Below are positions 18,148 to 27,259 of a stretch of 64,000 nucleotides of DNA, piece after piece. Source of the stretch: a virus. Each line of letters opens with the position of its first letter. Within the stretch, counting starts at the first letter, position 1. Under the pieces are notes generated by a model. It searched no databases and was not told where the DNA came from. It was given only the letters and a program-made list of their open reading frames with translations. A program made the translations under genes and the position numbers. The DNA lies in IMG/VR virus record IMGVR_UViG_3300017963_000201, positions 1-64,000 of that record; one strand, written 5' to 3'.

Positions 18148-18890
18148 TGCATACCCCAAGACTTTCCAACATTAACAACAACCTGTTTTTTTGTTTTACA
18201 TTCACTATACAATTTTTTATTTTTTGCAAAATAAGTAGTCTGATTATAATAAACCGAATTTTTCCCATGAGGTAAATGAATCATACTTGTTAGATTATTC
18301 AATAGAACTGGTTTAAATCCAGCTATACGTGCCCTATATATTACGTCACTGTCCTCTGCCCCATACCCTATATATCGCTCATCCCAGCCATTAACATGCC
18401 GCAGCCAAGCAGTAGGTAAACCAATACAACACCCTTCCCCATGCATCTTCGTATGCTTATCCTGCCTACACCTTGCTAATAAAGCATCGTATTGTTTTTG
18501 AATATGGATTGGATCATCATTAATTTTATACCTCAAAAAGTATGTCCTACACAAAACCATATATTTTTTATTCCTGCGTAATTGGTTATACACAACCGAA
18601 AAAAAGTTAGTCGCAAAAATCTGATCGGCATCTGTAGAACAAAACCACTTAGTATCTGTTTCTTTAATACCTATATTAATTGCCCTAGCCTTATGAAAAA
18701 TTTTGGTGTTTCTATTAACTCTAATTACGCGGACAAAATCATATAGTGAGGAAAAAGGAATCAAGCTATTAGAACTACCAAAATCTACAATTACAACTTT
18801 TGGTACCGTATCCTGATTAGAAAGCGAGCTAAGGCAATATGATAAATGCTTTTCCCTATCTTTACAGGCTATAACAACAGTGAGATCCAT
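18144..18890 (-). CDS. Glycosyltransferase family 2 with galactosyltransferase-type C-terminus
   Basis: 248 residues. MDLTVVIACKDREKHL, VIVDFGSS, CSTDADQIF (acidic DAD metal motif) and NGWDERYIGYGAEDSDVIYR, the WxxEDxD motif of chondroitin-polymerase-like and galactosyl/GalNAc transferases (Glyco_transf_7C). I chose ATG 18890; the upstream TTG at 18905 overlaps the previous stop. A second gene with the same C-terminal motif lies at 23157-23897. Confidence 0.82.
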   Translation of the reverse strand: MDLTVVIACKDREKHLSYCLSSLSNQDTVPKVVIVDFGSSNSLIPFSSLYDFVRVIRVNRNTKIFHKARAINIGIKETDTKWFCSTDADQIFATNFFSVVYNQLRRNKKYMVLCRTYFLRYKINDDPIHIQKQYDALLARCRQDKHTKMHGEGCCIGLPTAWLRHVNGWDERYIGYGAEDSDVIYRARIAGFKPVLLNNLTSMIHLPHGKNSVYYNQTTYFAKNKKLYSECKTKKQVVVNVGKSWGMQ

Positions 18891-18901
18891 AATATTAAAA
18901 C

Positions 18902-19519
18902 TCAAAAAGTATATTGAAATACATAATTATCACGTTCAAACGCCCTTTTTACTATTTTAATAGAATTGCTATCATAGTATACCCTATAATGTTTATGCTT
19001 CGTAACATTTTTTCTAGGTAATTTAATCTTAGCTATGTTTAAAAGATCGCATACCTTAGAAAAGTCCTTATCCATAAATTCCTGCTTTCCAATAAAGTCT
19101 AAAACATCTTTACCACTTATCCTTAAAAAGTCACTGAACCCATTTTTAAATCTATGAAGCCCATCAAAGTTAAAGTACCAATCAATATATTGATTAAATG
19201 ATAATGATTTTGCTTTTTTTGCTAAAACACTCCCACCAGGATTAGTCTTAAAATACAAATAATGGGATAGCATCACAGACCAGGGATTTCGCACAAAAGC
19301 AAATTTAAAAGTTGTATCCCACACACTAGGTAAAACTATATTTTTTATTTCCAATGCTGTTAAATGCTCATTCAATAGCATTTTCTTCTTAGTCAAAAAT
19401 GTTAACTTTATCGTCATAGCATCTTTACGATCAAGACTACCAAGAACACTACGTATACTAGTACCTCCAGTCTTCGGTACATGAACAAAAATAAACTTAT
19501 GCCTATTAGAACAAATCAT
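18902..19519 (-). CDS. Carbohydrate sulfotransferase (Sulfotransfer_2-like)
   Basis: 205 residues. FVHVPKTGGTSIRSVL at residues 11-26 is the PAPS 5'-phosphosulfate P-loop, and FAFVRNPWSVMLSHYLYF is the 3'-phosphate-binding Arg/Ser motif. This is the arrangement of heparan/uronyl and bacterial glycan sulfotransferases. It would transfer sulfate from PAPS to a glycan hydroxyl. PAPS must come from host metabolism; no sulfate-activation gene is visible here. It overlaps the GT10-like gene by four bases. Confidence 0.85.
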   Translation of the reverse strand: MICSNRHKFIFVHVPKTGGTSIRSVLGSLDRKDAMTIKLTFLTKKKMLLNEHLTALEIKNIVLPSVWDTTFKFAFVRNPWSVMLSHYLYFKTNPGGSVLAKKAKSLSFNQYIDWYFNFDGLHRFKNGFSDFLRISGKDVLDFIGKQEFMDKDFSKVCDLLNIAKIKLPRKNVTKHKHYRVYYDSNSIKIVKRAFERDNYVFQYTF

Positions 19520-20409
19520 GCAAAAACTTTACGGTAGCGATCTATGATCTGAGCAGGATCCAAAAATCCCGGCAATTTATTATCATTGTACCAAGGCTCT
19601 AACAAATATTTCGCATATAGGTCGTCATCCTTATCGATCTTAATTACCAAATCCATCAAATAATCCAAAATTTCATTCTCTTTTAGATTTTCACCATAAG
19701 GATGGATAAAACTTTTTGGATTAAAATCCTTATGAATAAGAGGATTTCCCCAATATATTGGAATGGAATTAACTAACATAGGATCAGTTAGCTTTTCAGA
19801 TATATACCCTGGATACGAACTATTTTCAAAAGCTACAACGAACTTATATGGCTTAATAAAATTTACCTTTTGAGTATAAAAATCATGTGCAAATCTAGAT
19901 GCACGCGCATTATTATAATTACCAATAAAGGGCATATTGTTGCGACAACCACCGGGAGAATCAACCCTCTTATACTTAGAAAGCATATCAAAAAATTTAT
20001 TTCTAATTCCAACATTATGACCAAATATAAAAGCACAAAACTTAGTCTTACTGCGGATAGTTTTCTCTACATCTAAAGACTTCTTAACTTCGATTAAATT
20101 ACTACCAACACCCAATTTAACTATATTCGGTTGGCGAAAATATTTTGGGTTCTTAATCATACTTTGATAATCTGGCCCAAAAAGCCAATCGGCACGCCCA
20201 ATAGGTGGTCTAACATTTTCCGGGTTATAATATATTCTCTTATACCTTCCCGGCTTTATAACCCGATTACTAATAATAAAATCAGGATTATTGGATAGTA
20301 CAAAATTAAAATGTTTTTTTATATAGTGCATTTTTAAGAAAAAATGATCTATATTGGTTGGCTTACCAAAATAAAGAATATTATGAAACGCAATCTTAAT
20401 AGTTCTCAA
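19516..20409 (-). CDS. Glycosyltransferase family 10 (alpha-fucosyltransferase-like)
   Basis: 297 residues. The C-terminal half has FVVAFENSSYPGYISEKLTD followed by NSIPIYWGNP, the conserved donor-binding signature of GT10 alpha-1,3/1,4-fucosyltransferases; the centre has KFCAFIFGH and DSPGGCRNN. These enzymes use GDP-fucose or a related GDP-6-deoxy-hexose. With Gmd and an aminotransferase in the same operon the donor here could be GDP-fucose from the host or GDP-perosamine. Length agrees with bacterial FucTs. Confidence 0.85.
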   Translation of the reverse strand: MRTIKIAFHNILYFGKPTNIDHFFLKMHYIKKHFNFVLSNNPDFIISNRVIKPGRYKRIYYNPENVRPPIGRADWLFGPDYQSMIKNPKYFRQPNIVKLGVGSNLIEVKKSLDVEKTIRSKTKFCAFIFGHNVGIRNKFFDMLSKYKRVDSPGGCRNNMPFIGNYNNARASRFAHDFYTQKVNFIKPYKFVVAFENSSYPGYISEKLTDPMLVNSIPIYWGNPLIHKDFNPKSFIHPYGENLKENEILDYLMDLVIKIDKDDDLYAKYLLEPWYNDNKLPGFLDPAQIIDRYRKVFA

Positions 20410-21230
20410 TTAATTAAACTCCTAATATGTTTTCGCTTTCGTAAATGAACACTAACTACATATTGCATCTCTTCTCGAATATCCTTACGATTTAATAAAT
20501 TATTTATTTTATCTACTTCCTTTGCTGGGATTTCCTTTTTCCATTTTCTATTAGGTCTCGTATCTGGAACACTCTCTTTATTTGCTTTAACTTTAAATCC
20601 TAAAAAATTTGAAATAAGACGTAGTTGATTAGGCAAATCCCGTATAAGCTTTTCATACGAGACAACGAGCAACTGATCCTTAATCATGCGCTTCATTTGT
20701 TCCATCTTAGCTCTGTGAGCAATCCATACCAGCGTAGCTCGCTCATACATGGATAGTCTATGGTAATACTCAGCAATAGTATGAGTAATCCCAGAAGGTC
20801 CTGTAGGTATCGAAAACTTCTTCCACCTATTCCCAGATCGCCTAGTACGCATAGAACTATTACGATGGATCAAACTAGTAATAGTTGGTAGTGCATTTCT
20901 TTCAATACCAATAAATCTTGCATGAGGAAACATATACAACAGCGAATCGGCTATCCATATAGCCCCATGAGTTTTGTCTGCATAATGTCTAGGATAATAT
21001 TTCCTCTGATATTTATTATATGCATGATATATCTTAGGCAATACCGAATCTAATTTATTGGGATAGTAAATCCCTTGCTCACACCAATTCCTAATCAGGA
21101 CAATCAAACTTCCTTCTTTTTTATCTACATCCGTTACGGTACCCGCACATACAGGATTACTGGTAATGATACGCCCCAACCAATGAGTACCAGATCGCCC
21201 ACACCCTACAATAAATATCTTCTGAGCCAT
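20406..21230 (-). CDS. Sulfotransferase (Sulfotransfer_1/3-like)
   Basis: 274 residues. IFIVGCGRSGTHWLGRII at the N-terminus is a PAPS-binding P-loop, and the later HARFIGIERNALPTITSLIHR region replaces the usual RDPRD..S block. The remainder is basic and helical (EYYHRLSMYERATLVWIAHR). The P-loop differs from the Sulfotransfer_2 type at 18902, so the phage appears to carry two unrelated sulfotransferases within 2.3 kb. Substrate unknown. It overlaps the GT10 gene by four bases and abuts the radical SAM gene. Confidence 0.78.
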   Translation of the reverse strand: MAQKIFIVGCGRSGTHWLGRIITSNPVCAGTVTDVDKKEGSLIVLIRNWCEQGIYYPNKLDSVLPKIYHAYNKYQRKYYPRHYADKTHGAIWIADSLLYMFPHARFIGIERNALPTITSLIHRNSSMRTRRSGNRWKKFSIPTGPSGITHTIAEYYHRLSMYERATLVWIAHRAKMEQMKRMIKDQLLVVSYEKLIRDLPNQLRLISNFLGFKVKANKESVPDTRPNRKWKKEIPAKEVDKINNLLNRKDIREEMQYVVSVHLRKRKHIRSLIN

Positions 21231-22271
21231 CTAGCACCCTTCACCGATCTCAAACTTAGGACCGAACCTAGAATAGTATGCAACCTCCTTATTAGAGGCC
21301 GGAACATAATCCCATGGATTAAATCCATACCAAAGACCCCAAAACGGAGTACCACAGTATTTTGCAGGGCACGGGGTTGGTCCATTAGTCAATCGAATAT
21401 TACCCTCTTTCAAATTACCCAAACGCCTACCCCGCAAACCATAACAGCGAGAAACGTTACCATCAATGTCCATAAATAAAAAACTATTGCCAGCATCACA
21501 CTGCATGCCGTGAAAGAAGCCAGCACCGTTAGCATACATCCGCTGTTCCTCAGCTCTATACTTATTAATTTTTCTAAGTACCCGTCTATGTTTAACCGTA
21601 TAAGCTTGAGGATAAGCCCCTCTATGATCCTTAATACTTCCCGGCTTTCCCCTAATAAAAGGCCATGTTAATACAGGCGATCCTGCAGGTATCATCTTTT
21701 TTAGTCTCTTTATTTTATCTTCATACCCACCAACCTCCCAGGGACAAACAACGGTCTTAAGAATCATCGTGTAACCACGTCGCCATCCATAACTAAAATT
21801 TTTCATATATAGATCTTGCGCTTTCTTGTCTTTATCTAAGCGCCAACCATGGTAGGTTGCTGTTACTTGACCTAACATATCTGGATCTACTTTATCAATA
21901 GAGGAAGCAAATCTACTGTTAGTTAAATTAGTATGAAGTTCTACTTGAATGTTTTCCTTATTTAGGGCTACAATTAAAGGCCCAATCTGCTTTACCAAGG
22001 TAGGTTCGCCACCACTAATCGTAATATATATATTTTTATGGTATTTATCTCGTACTTTTTTAAATCCATCTACTACTTTACTAATCCCACCCATCTTATC
22101 AATCAAGGTAGGAACTGAAGTTTTACTCTTCCAGCCAATGCAGTAGGGACAACCCATAACACAATGATGAGTAATAACCCAAACCCAGTTCAGTCCATCA
22201 GGATCTCTTCTATTAGGGTAGTCACCTAACTGAAAATCACCATTCGGAAGCTTGTAAATATGCCGCTTCAT
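21231..22271 (-). CDS. Radical SAM protein with C-terminal Cys-rich (SPASM-like) region
   Basis: 346 residues. HHCVMGCPYCIGW near residue 35 is the CxxxCxxC 4Fe-4S motif; TISGGEPTL is the SAM-binding GGE motif. The C-terminus has MQCDAGNSFLFMDIDGNVSRCYGL and TPCPAKYCGTPFW, extra cysteines like a SPASM/twitch auxiliary cluster. Family members modify peptides, sugars or cofactors by radical chemistry. In this glycan operon a sugar or glycan-linked target is likely but unproven. It overlaps the pyruvyltransferase-like gene by four bases. Confidence 0.85.
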   Translation of the reverse strand: MKRHIYKLPNGDFQLGDYPNRRDPDGLNWVWVITHHCVMGCPYCIGWKSKTSVPTLIDKMGGISKVVDGFKKVRDKYHKNIYITISGGEPTLVKQIGPLIVALNKENIQVELHTNLTNSRFASSIDKVDPDMLGQVTATYHGWRLDKDKKAQDLYMKNFSYGWRRGYTMILKTVVCPWEVGGYEDKIKRLKKMIPAGSPVLTWPFIRGKPGSIKDHRGAYPQAYTVKHRRVLRKINKYRAEEQRMYANGAGFFHGMQCDAGNSFLFMDIDGNVSRCYGLRGRRLGNLKEGNIRLTNGPTPCPAKYCGTPFWGLWYGFNPWDYVPASNKEVAYYSRFGPKFEIGEGC

Positions 22272-23155
22272 GTCTGACTCCTTGGAAACAAATCAAAGGA
22301 ACGAGCCCAAGTAAAGAATGAATTTTTAATTTCTTCTAAATAAGTAACGTACACATCGGGCGTACAGTACTTAAGAGGGAAATTTTTTCCTATGGGATTT
22401 ATCTTAATACCAAAATACTTCAACAAAGAAAATCTTGAATCATTATTATCACCAAAAAATAATACAGGTTTTCTCTGGGACATAGCCGGTAATATCCCAT
22501 GCAATCTACCAGTGAATACACGAGAGCTTCTTGAGTATTGACGTAAAGCTATACTTGGATTACCATAATCAAATATATGGCTAGTCACATTCTTAGCAAA
22601 CTTCCTAGAAAATTTGTTCTCTTGAATCGCAATAACTTTTTTCCCCGGAAGTCTATTAAACATATTAATCTGCCAATTTACTAGATCCCTAGCGAAACCA
22701 AGAATTGTATACCCTTCGGGGGTTAAGTCTAAGGGATCAAAATAAGCAGTAGGGCACCCAACAAATGTAGCAGGGATACCACATTTTTTACAGACTGATA
22801 CAGTTTCCGGATCTCTACAACCAATTGGGGGTGTGATATATTTAATAACTTCAGTATAATACTTAAATCTAGGGCCCCAACCACTTGCAGAAATACAAAT
22901 TTTTGGTACATTGATCTTTGGCAAAATAGCCATTGCATCGCTATTTCTCGGTGCTTTAGCCAGTATAGTCGATCCGGGGAGCAAAACAAAATCGCAAGAG
23001 TTTAGCCTAGCAATAGCCTTATTATCAGGGATCGAGAACATAGAATATGACACATGCGGTTTTGGTATATCCAAAAGAGTAGTTATAGCATGCTCAATTA
23101 ATCTATTACCCAAGTTGCCTTTTGGCTGATCTATAGTAATAAGACCATATTTCAT
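22268..23155 (-). CDS. Polysaccharide pyruvyl transferase-like protein
   Basis: 295 residues. NLGNRLIEHAITTLL at the N-terminus, DFVLLPGSTILA, VFTGRLHGILPAMSQRKPVLFFG near the end; this Rxx-RLHG pattern is typical of the WcaK/CsaB/PssM pyruvyltransferase family (GT-B-like fold). These add ketal pyruvate, a negative charge, to sugars using phosphoenolpyruvate. I chose ATG 23155, which has AAGGA five bases upstream, over an upstream in-frame ATG. Some family members have other functions, so the exact reaction is open. Confidence 0.75.
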   Translation of the reverse strand: MKYGLITIDQPKGNLGNRLIEHAITTLLDIPKPHVSYSMFSIPDNKAIARLNSCDFVLLPGSTILAKAPRNSDAMAILPKINVPKICISASGWGPRFKYYTEVIKYITPPIGCRDPETVSVCKKCGIPATFVGCPTAYFDPLDLTPEGYTILGFARDLVNWQINMFNRLPGKKVIAIQENKFSRKFAKNVTSHIFDYGNPSIALRQYSRSSRVFTGRLHGILPAMSQRKPVLFFGDNNDSRFSLLKYFGIKINPIGKNFPLKYCTPDVYVTYLEEIKNSFFTWARSFDLFPRSQT

Positions 23156-23156
23156 A

Positions 23157-23897
23157 TTATTCCTTTTTTCCAGTACGCCTGTACTGCCAATACCTAGCAC
23201 GGTTTAATTTCAAAGTATTTTTTTGCACCGCAGAAAGCCCATCTCTGTTCATTAGTTCCTGCCACGTAGGGTGATATAAGTGAACCGGCATTGCCTTTAC
23301 TTTATGGGACTTCATCCCAAACCTAGTTAACCTAAGAAATATGTCATTATCTTCAGCCCCCCACCCTCGATAAGTCTCATCAAATAAACCCACAGAATCC
23401 ACAACCGATCTCAAAATACACTGATGACTGTGGCAATTGGGTAATGGAGGCTTTATGCATTTCTTTTGCTTCATCAAAGCCAAGTGCTCTCCCGATTTTT
23501 TAATCTTCGGATCAGTGTTGTAAAATTCACTGTAAGTAAAAACAGTAGAAGATGCATGATTAAGATGATCTTTTAAATAAAATTTAGGTATAACGCAGTC
23601 CGAATCCACAAATAAAACATAATTCCCCGATGCAACATTAATCCCACAATTCAAAGCACGACCACGAGCCCATATCCTATCATCCCTATCCACTCTAACG
23701 TATTTTGCTCCATACTTATCAGCCATTTTATTAATACGAAGTGCGTATTTGGAAGCACTAATGTAGTCAACCAAAATAATCTCATACGATGGATGATTTT
23801 GCATATTTGCAGCATGCAAACAGAAATCCAAATGCTCCAAGTATACTAGAAAAGTATCTGATCTAACTTGAATCGGAATTATAATTGAAGCATCCAA
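23157..23897 (-). CDS. Glycosyltransferase family 2 with galactosyltransferase-type C-terminus
   Basis: 246 residues. MDASIIIPIQVRSD, IILVDYIS, NYVLFVDSDCVIP (DSD metal motif) and ETYRGWGAEDNDIFLRL, the WGxEDxD motif. It resembles the gene at 18144-18890 in layout and may be a paralog. Ends one base before the pyruvyltransferase-like start, so translation is probably coupled. Confidence 0.83.
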   Translation of the reverse strand: MDASIIIPIQVRSDTFLVYLEHLDFCLHAANMQNHPSYEIILVDYISASKYALRINKMADKYGAKYVRVDRDDRIWARGRALNCGINVASGNYVLFVDSDCVIPKFYLKDHLNHASSTVFTYSEFYNTDPKIKKSGEHLALMKQKKCIKPPLPNCHSHQCILRSVVDSVGLFDETYRGWGAEDNDIFLRLTRFGMKSHKVKAMPVHLYHPTWQELMNRDGLSAVQKNTLKLNRARYWQYRRTGKKE

Positions 23898-23904
23898 ATT
23901 ACCC

Positions 23905-24609
23905 TCAAAAACGATTATAATATAGATTGTTTATAAACAAGGCATCTCCAGCCGTAAGTTTACCCAACTTATGAGTAGAAAGATTATATAGATTAAAAAG
24001 CTGAAATCCGTAACCCTCAAGCAAACTATTAATCTCACAAAAAAGAGGTTGATCTTTATAAGCTGCATAAAACATAACTTCAGTTACAATAATCTTAATT
24101 CGATCCATAACAGTACCAATACCATTAATAGCACCAACCTCCCCTCCTTGTATATCCAGCTTAATCATATCAGCCTTTGGTACCATCTTATCAATCCTAA
24201 CCATAGGGACATTAACCGTATCAACTATTTCAACTCGTTGCCCATTATAACGAGCAGATTGAGCACTAGGAGATAACACAGATCCAGTACCTATATATTT
24301 TGTTATATTAAATTTAGTAGACCCATTAACTTCACCAAGAGCAAAATTATAAACTTTAACATTGATCTTATCCCTAAACTGCTTTCTCAGACCTTTTGCT
24401 AAATCTGGGCGACCCTCAAATGCATGAACAACACAGTTAGGCCATAGTTTTAAAAAAGTCTGTGTCGTTGATCCTACACAAGCTCCACCATCAACTATAG
24501 TTGGTTTTTTTATACCAACTAAAGATAATAAAGCCCGAGCATCATGATAAATACTACGTTTGGCCATTTTACCATGAACTCCAGGGACAGAGGCAGTTAC
24601 TTTACCCAT
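23905..24609 (-). CDS. FkbM-family methyltransferase
   Basis: 234 residues. VDGGACVGSTTQTFLKLWP (motif I), VHAFEGRP (motif II), KADMIKLDIQGGEVGAINGI (motif IV, the LDIQG-E signature of FkbM) and IIVTEVMF. FkbM-type enzymes O-methylate sugars and polyketides. The gene overlaps the neighbouring methyltransferase by eight bases; the two may methylate different positions of one glycan. Confidence 0.87.
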   Translation of the reverse strand: MGKVTASVPGVHGKMAKRSIYHDARALLSLVGIKKPTIVDGGACVGSTTQTFLKLWPNCVVHAFEGRPDLAKGLRKQFRDKINVKVYNFALGEVNGSTKFNITKYIGTGSVLSPSAQSARYNGQRVEIVDTVNVPMVRIDKMVPKADMIKLDIQGGEVGAINGIGTVMDRIKIIVTEVMFYAAYKDQPLFCEINSLLEGYGFQLFNLYNLSTHKLGKLTAGDALFINNLYYNRF

Positions 24610-25282
24610 TATATACTCTCCGGATATTCTTTTTACGCAAACTAATCAAATCTTTTTTATTCTTTCGATCTTTCAACCACACAAAAAGATACATACCAGT
24701 GTATAAAGGGTAGGAAAATTTTACATCCACCTTACTACTATGGACATTAGAATCATAATTAAATTGATCTTTAGGAGATTCCCATGGGTGAATACACGCA
24801 GCCTGAGAAGAATTAACTGGACCATACCTAACTAAGGAATACTGACTAATGCCCAAATCATTAAGCATGGATATCAATAGAGTTGAGGTTACATGCGTAG
24901 GGTGCCCAACCCAATTAGACCAATAAAAGCGCAAATTATGGGATTCCAAAAGTTTGTCAAAATCGAAGCACGGACCTTCAATATAAATATACTCATCAGC
25001 CGTTTGCAAAGCTTTACTCAAAACTGAATATACCATGTCCGTAGACTTCAAATGCTCCAAAAAGTGCCCCATCGTTACAACCCTAACACACTTTCTAGGT
25101 AGATCTAATGCGGTCACATCTTGCAATAAACAAGGAATACCAATTTTATTTAAATTTTTTACTTTATGCGGATTAAGATCAAACCCCAAACCTTTTTTTA
25201 ACTTCATCTTTTTCCTAGCAAACTCATAGCAATAACCCTTACCTGTACCGAAGTCAAAAAAGTCATATCCAGTAAACTGCAT
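24602..25282 (-). CDS. SAM-dependent methyltransferase (class I)
   Basis: 226 residues. FFDFGTGKGYCYEFA (motif I), GLGFDLNPHKV (motif II), VRVVTMGHFLEHLKS (motif IV) with TMGHFLEH near the middle; the C-terminus is basic. AGGAG lies six bases before the ATG. A 73-base gap precedes it, the largest inside the glycan island, and may hold a start of transcription, but no convincing -35 is visible. Substrate probably a sugar. Confidence 0.78.
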   Translation of the reverse strand: MQFTGYDFFDFGTGKGYCYEFARKKMKLKKGLGFDLNPHKVKNLNKIGIPCLLQDVTALDLPRKCVRVVTMGHFLEHLKSTDMVYSVLSKALQTADEYIYIEGPCFDFDKLLESHNLRFYWSNWVGHPTHVTSTLLISMLNDLGISQYSLVRYGPVNSSQAACIHPWESPKDQFNYDSNVHSSKVDVKFSYPLYTGMYLFVWLKDRKNKKDLISLRKKNIRRVYNG

Positions 25283-25355
25283 AGAAACTCCTAGCTACGA
25301 TTCTTAGCCCGATTATCCCCCACGATCATACTTAAAATTAAATTAATGTTTAAAA

Positions 25356-26267
25356 TTATTGAAGTATGTGTAAAAAGTATTGTTCAAGCTCTTCAGTAAC
25401 ATTATCCCAGGAAAACTTAGGATCTTGGGATGTGACTAAGCCATTTCGCCTAAGTTTGGCTCTCAGATTCTTATCACCTAACAAAATAGATGCCCCTGTC
25501 TGAAGTCCAGAATGGCTTCTAGATACCACCACAGCATTGTACCCTGACTTGATATAGTCCTGACTTCCCCCGTCGTCAGTAGTAACTACAGGGCAGCCAC
25601 AAGCCATTGCTTCTAACTGCATAAAAGAAAACCCCTCCATTTGATTCGCCGAAACAAATATCGTAGACTGGTTATACAGCTCGTGGATCTTATCCTGAGG
25701 CGTATTCAATCCGTGCATCTTAAGTAGCTTATATCCCCGCAAAGACCCTTCCACCAGATGACCACCCTTCCAAGGTCTTGGTGATCCATAATATAGAATG
25801 TCATACTTTTTAGGAGTCTTCGGTACAAATTTAAAATGCTCAGGGTTAATACCCCCAGGGATGATAGGAATATGCTCTTTTACTTTTCTAAAACGCTTTA
25901 TATAGTTGGCAGAGAAAGTAGAATTTGCTAAAAAATGAAAATTCTGCCGAAGTGCTTTGATTGGGATGTTCGGATCTTTATACAAAGCCTCGGGGGCCAA
26001 AACCCAAAACACCCGCATCCTAGCTTTAGTTTCTATGGCTACTGGGTATTGCTCTGCAAGATTAAACAAAGCAATGTCGTAGACACGATGAGGTAACTTA
26101 GAAATCTTTTCTACTTCAACATCGCTTTCCATCCAGCCGCACGGTCTTCCGGGTGGGGTATAAATTCTAACAAAGTGCCCACGTTTTTTTAATCTATTAG
26201 CAACTTCTATAATTCTTCTAATACCCCCCACACACAATAAATGCGGTTCGATAAAACATATTCTCAT
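25356..26267 (-). CDS. Glycosyltransferase family 4 (GT-B)
   Basis: 303 residues. MRICFIEPHLLCVGGIRRII start, YYGSPRPWKGGHL in the donor domain and VSANQMEGFSFMQLEAMACGCPVV, the EGF..xxxEAMACG motif (catalytic Glu region) of GT4. Retaining transferase acting in the cytoplasm. It overlaps the next GT4 by four bases, and the two share the same layout, suggesting tandem duplication with divergence. Confidence 0.88.
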   Translation of the reverse strand: MRICFIEPHLLCVGGIRRIIEVANRLKKRGHFVRIYTPPGRPCGWMESDVEVEKISKLPHRVYDIALFNLAEQYPVAIETKARMRVFWVLAPEALYKDPNIPIKALRQNFHFLANSTFSANYIKRFRKVKEHIPIIPGGINPEHFKFVPKTPKKYDILYYGSPRPWKGGHLVEGSLRGYKLLKMHGLNTPQDKIHELYNQSTIFVSANQMEGFSFMQLEAMACGCPVVTTDDGGSQDYIKSGYNAVVVSRSHSGLQTGASILLGDKNLRAKLRRNGLVTSQDPKFSWDNVTEELEQYFLHILQ

Positions 26268-27259
26268 TGAATGATACCTTTGACTGCAGCAATAAAGTTA
26301 TTAACACACTTACTCCATGTAAAGCGTTTTACTAGCTGTAAACCATTAGACACTAATCTACTTCTTTTTTCTGAATCACGGAGTAACTGAATTACTGAGT
26401 CCGCAAGAGCCTCTTTATTTCTTGGGGGAATTAACAAACAATTGTAATCATTTTTCAGATACTCATCAAGGCCAAAATTTCGTACTGAAACAACGGGAGT
26501 ACCACAAGCCATTGCTTCCAAGGTAGGAAGCCCAAAACCTTCATTAATAGACGGTGATACCCACACAGTACAAGAAGAATAAATATGAGGCAAAACTTGC
26601 TGTGGTGGATTTATTATAAGACTGTGCGGGCTTAATAATTTATGGAACTGGGTAGTGTCTTTCGGTGTCTTTGCAGATAAATATAAGAACAGAGTTCTAG
26701 GGAAGTTCTTAATAATACGATGAGACGCTGCCATAAAAACATCAGAGGATTTAGCAGATGATTCATGATACAAAGTACCCACTACAGGAACAGCTTTAGT
26801 AGGAAGATGGTGCGACACAAAATAGTCATCTACCCCAGGATGAACGACGTAGATCTTAGTATGCCTAGCTTGTCTAGCAACTTGTGCTAACCAAGCAGAA
26901 GTAGCAATAATCCCATCGTAGCGAAAATTAAGATTAGCCACCTCCTTTGCATAATCCTGCGTACCAAACCCTTGAAGAAATAATATATGAGGAACATCAG
27001 GCATGCTCCCAAAAGATACCCCATCAGCAAAATTAATCAAAACATCGCACGGGGGTATTGTATATCTATTGGGCTCAGATACCTCAACGATCTCATACGG
27101 AGGGTTCTTAGGCCCATACCAAAGAATCTGCTTTGGAGAATATTTATAGGCACCGACTATAACACTATGACCCGCATTAGCCACATGATGAGCTAATCGC
27201 AAAATAACTTTGGTCCCCCCAGACAACTTAGTATGAGGGCACATAAAAGTAAATCTCAT
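26264..27259 (-). CDS. Glycosyltransferase family 4 (GT-B)
   Basis: 331 residues. N-terminal KLSGGTKVILRLAHH, VVHPGVDDYF at the domain hinge, and VSPSINEGFGLPTLEAMACGTPVVSV, the E-G-F-G-L-P/E-A-M-A-C-G signature of GT4. All expected residues are present. It sits between another GT4 and a GT2 gene, each overlapping by four bases. Confidence 0.9.
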   Translation of the reverse strand: MRFTFMCPHTKLSGGTKVILRLAHHVANAGHSVIVGAYKYSPKQILWYGPKNPPYEIVEVSEPNRYTIPPCDVLINFADGVSFGSMPDVPHILFLQGFGTQDYAKEVANLNFRYDGIIATSAWLAQVARQARHTKIYVVHPGVDDYFVSHHLPTKAVPVVGTLYHESSAKSSDVFMAASHRIIKNFPRTLFLYLSAKTPKDTTQFHKLLSPHSLIINPPQQVLPHIYSSCTVWVSPSINEGFGLPTLEAMACGTPVVSVRNFGLDEYLKNDYNCLLIPPRNKEALADSVIQLLRDSEKRSRLVSNGLQLVKRFTWSKCVNNFIAAVKGIIQ

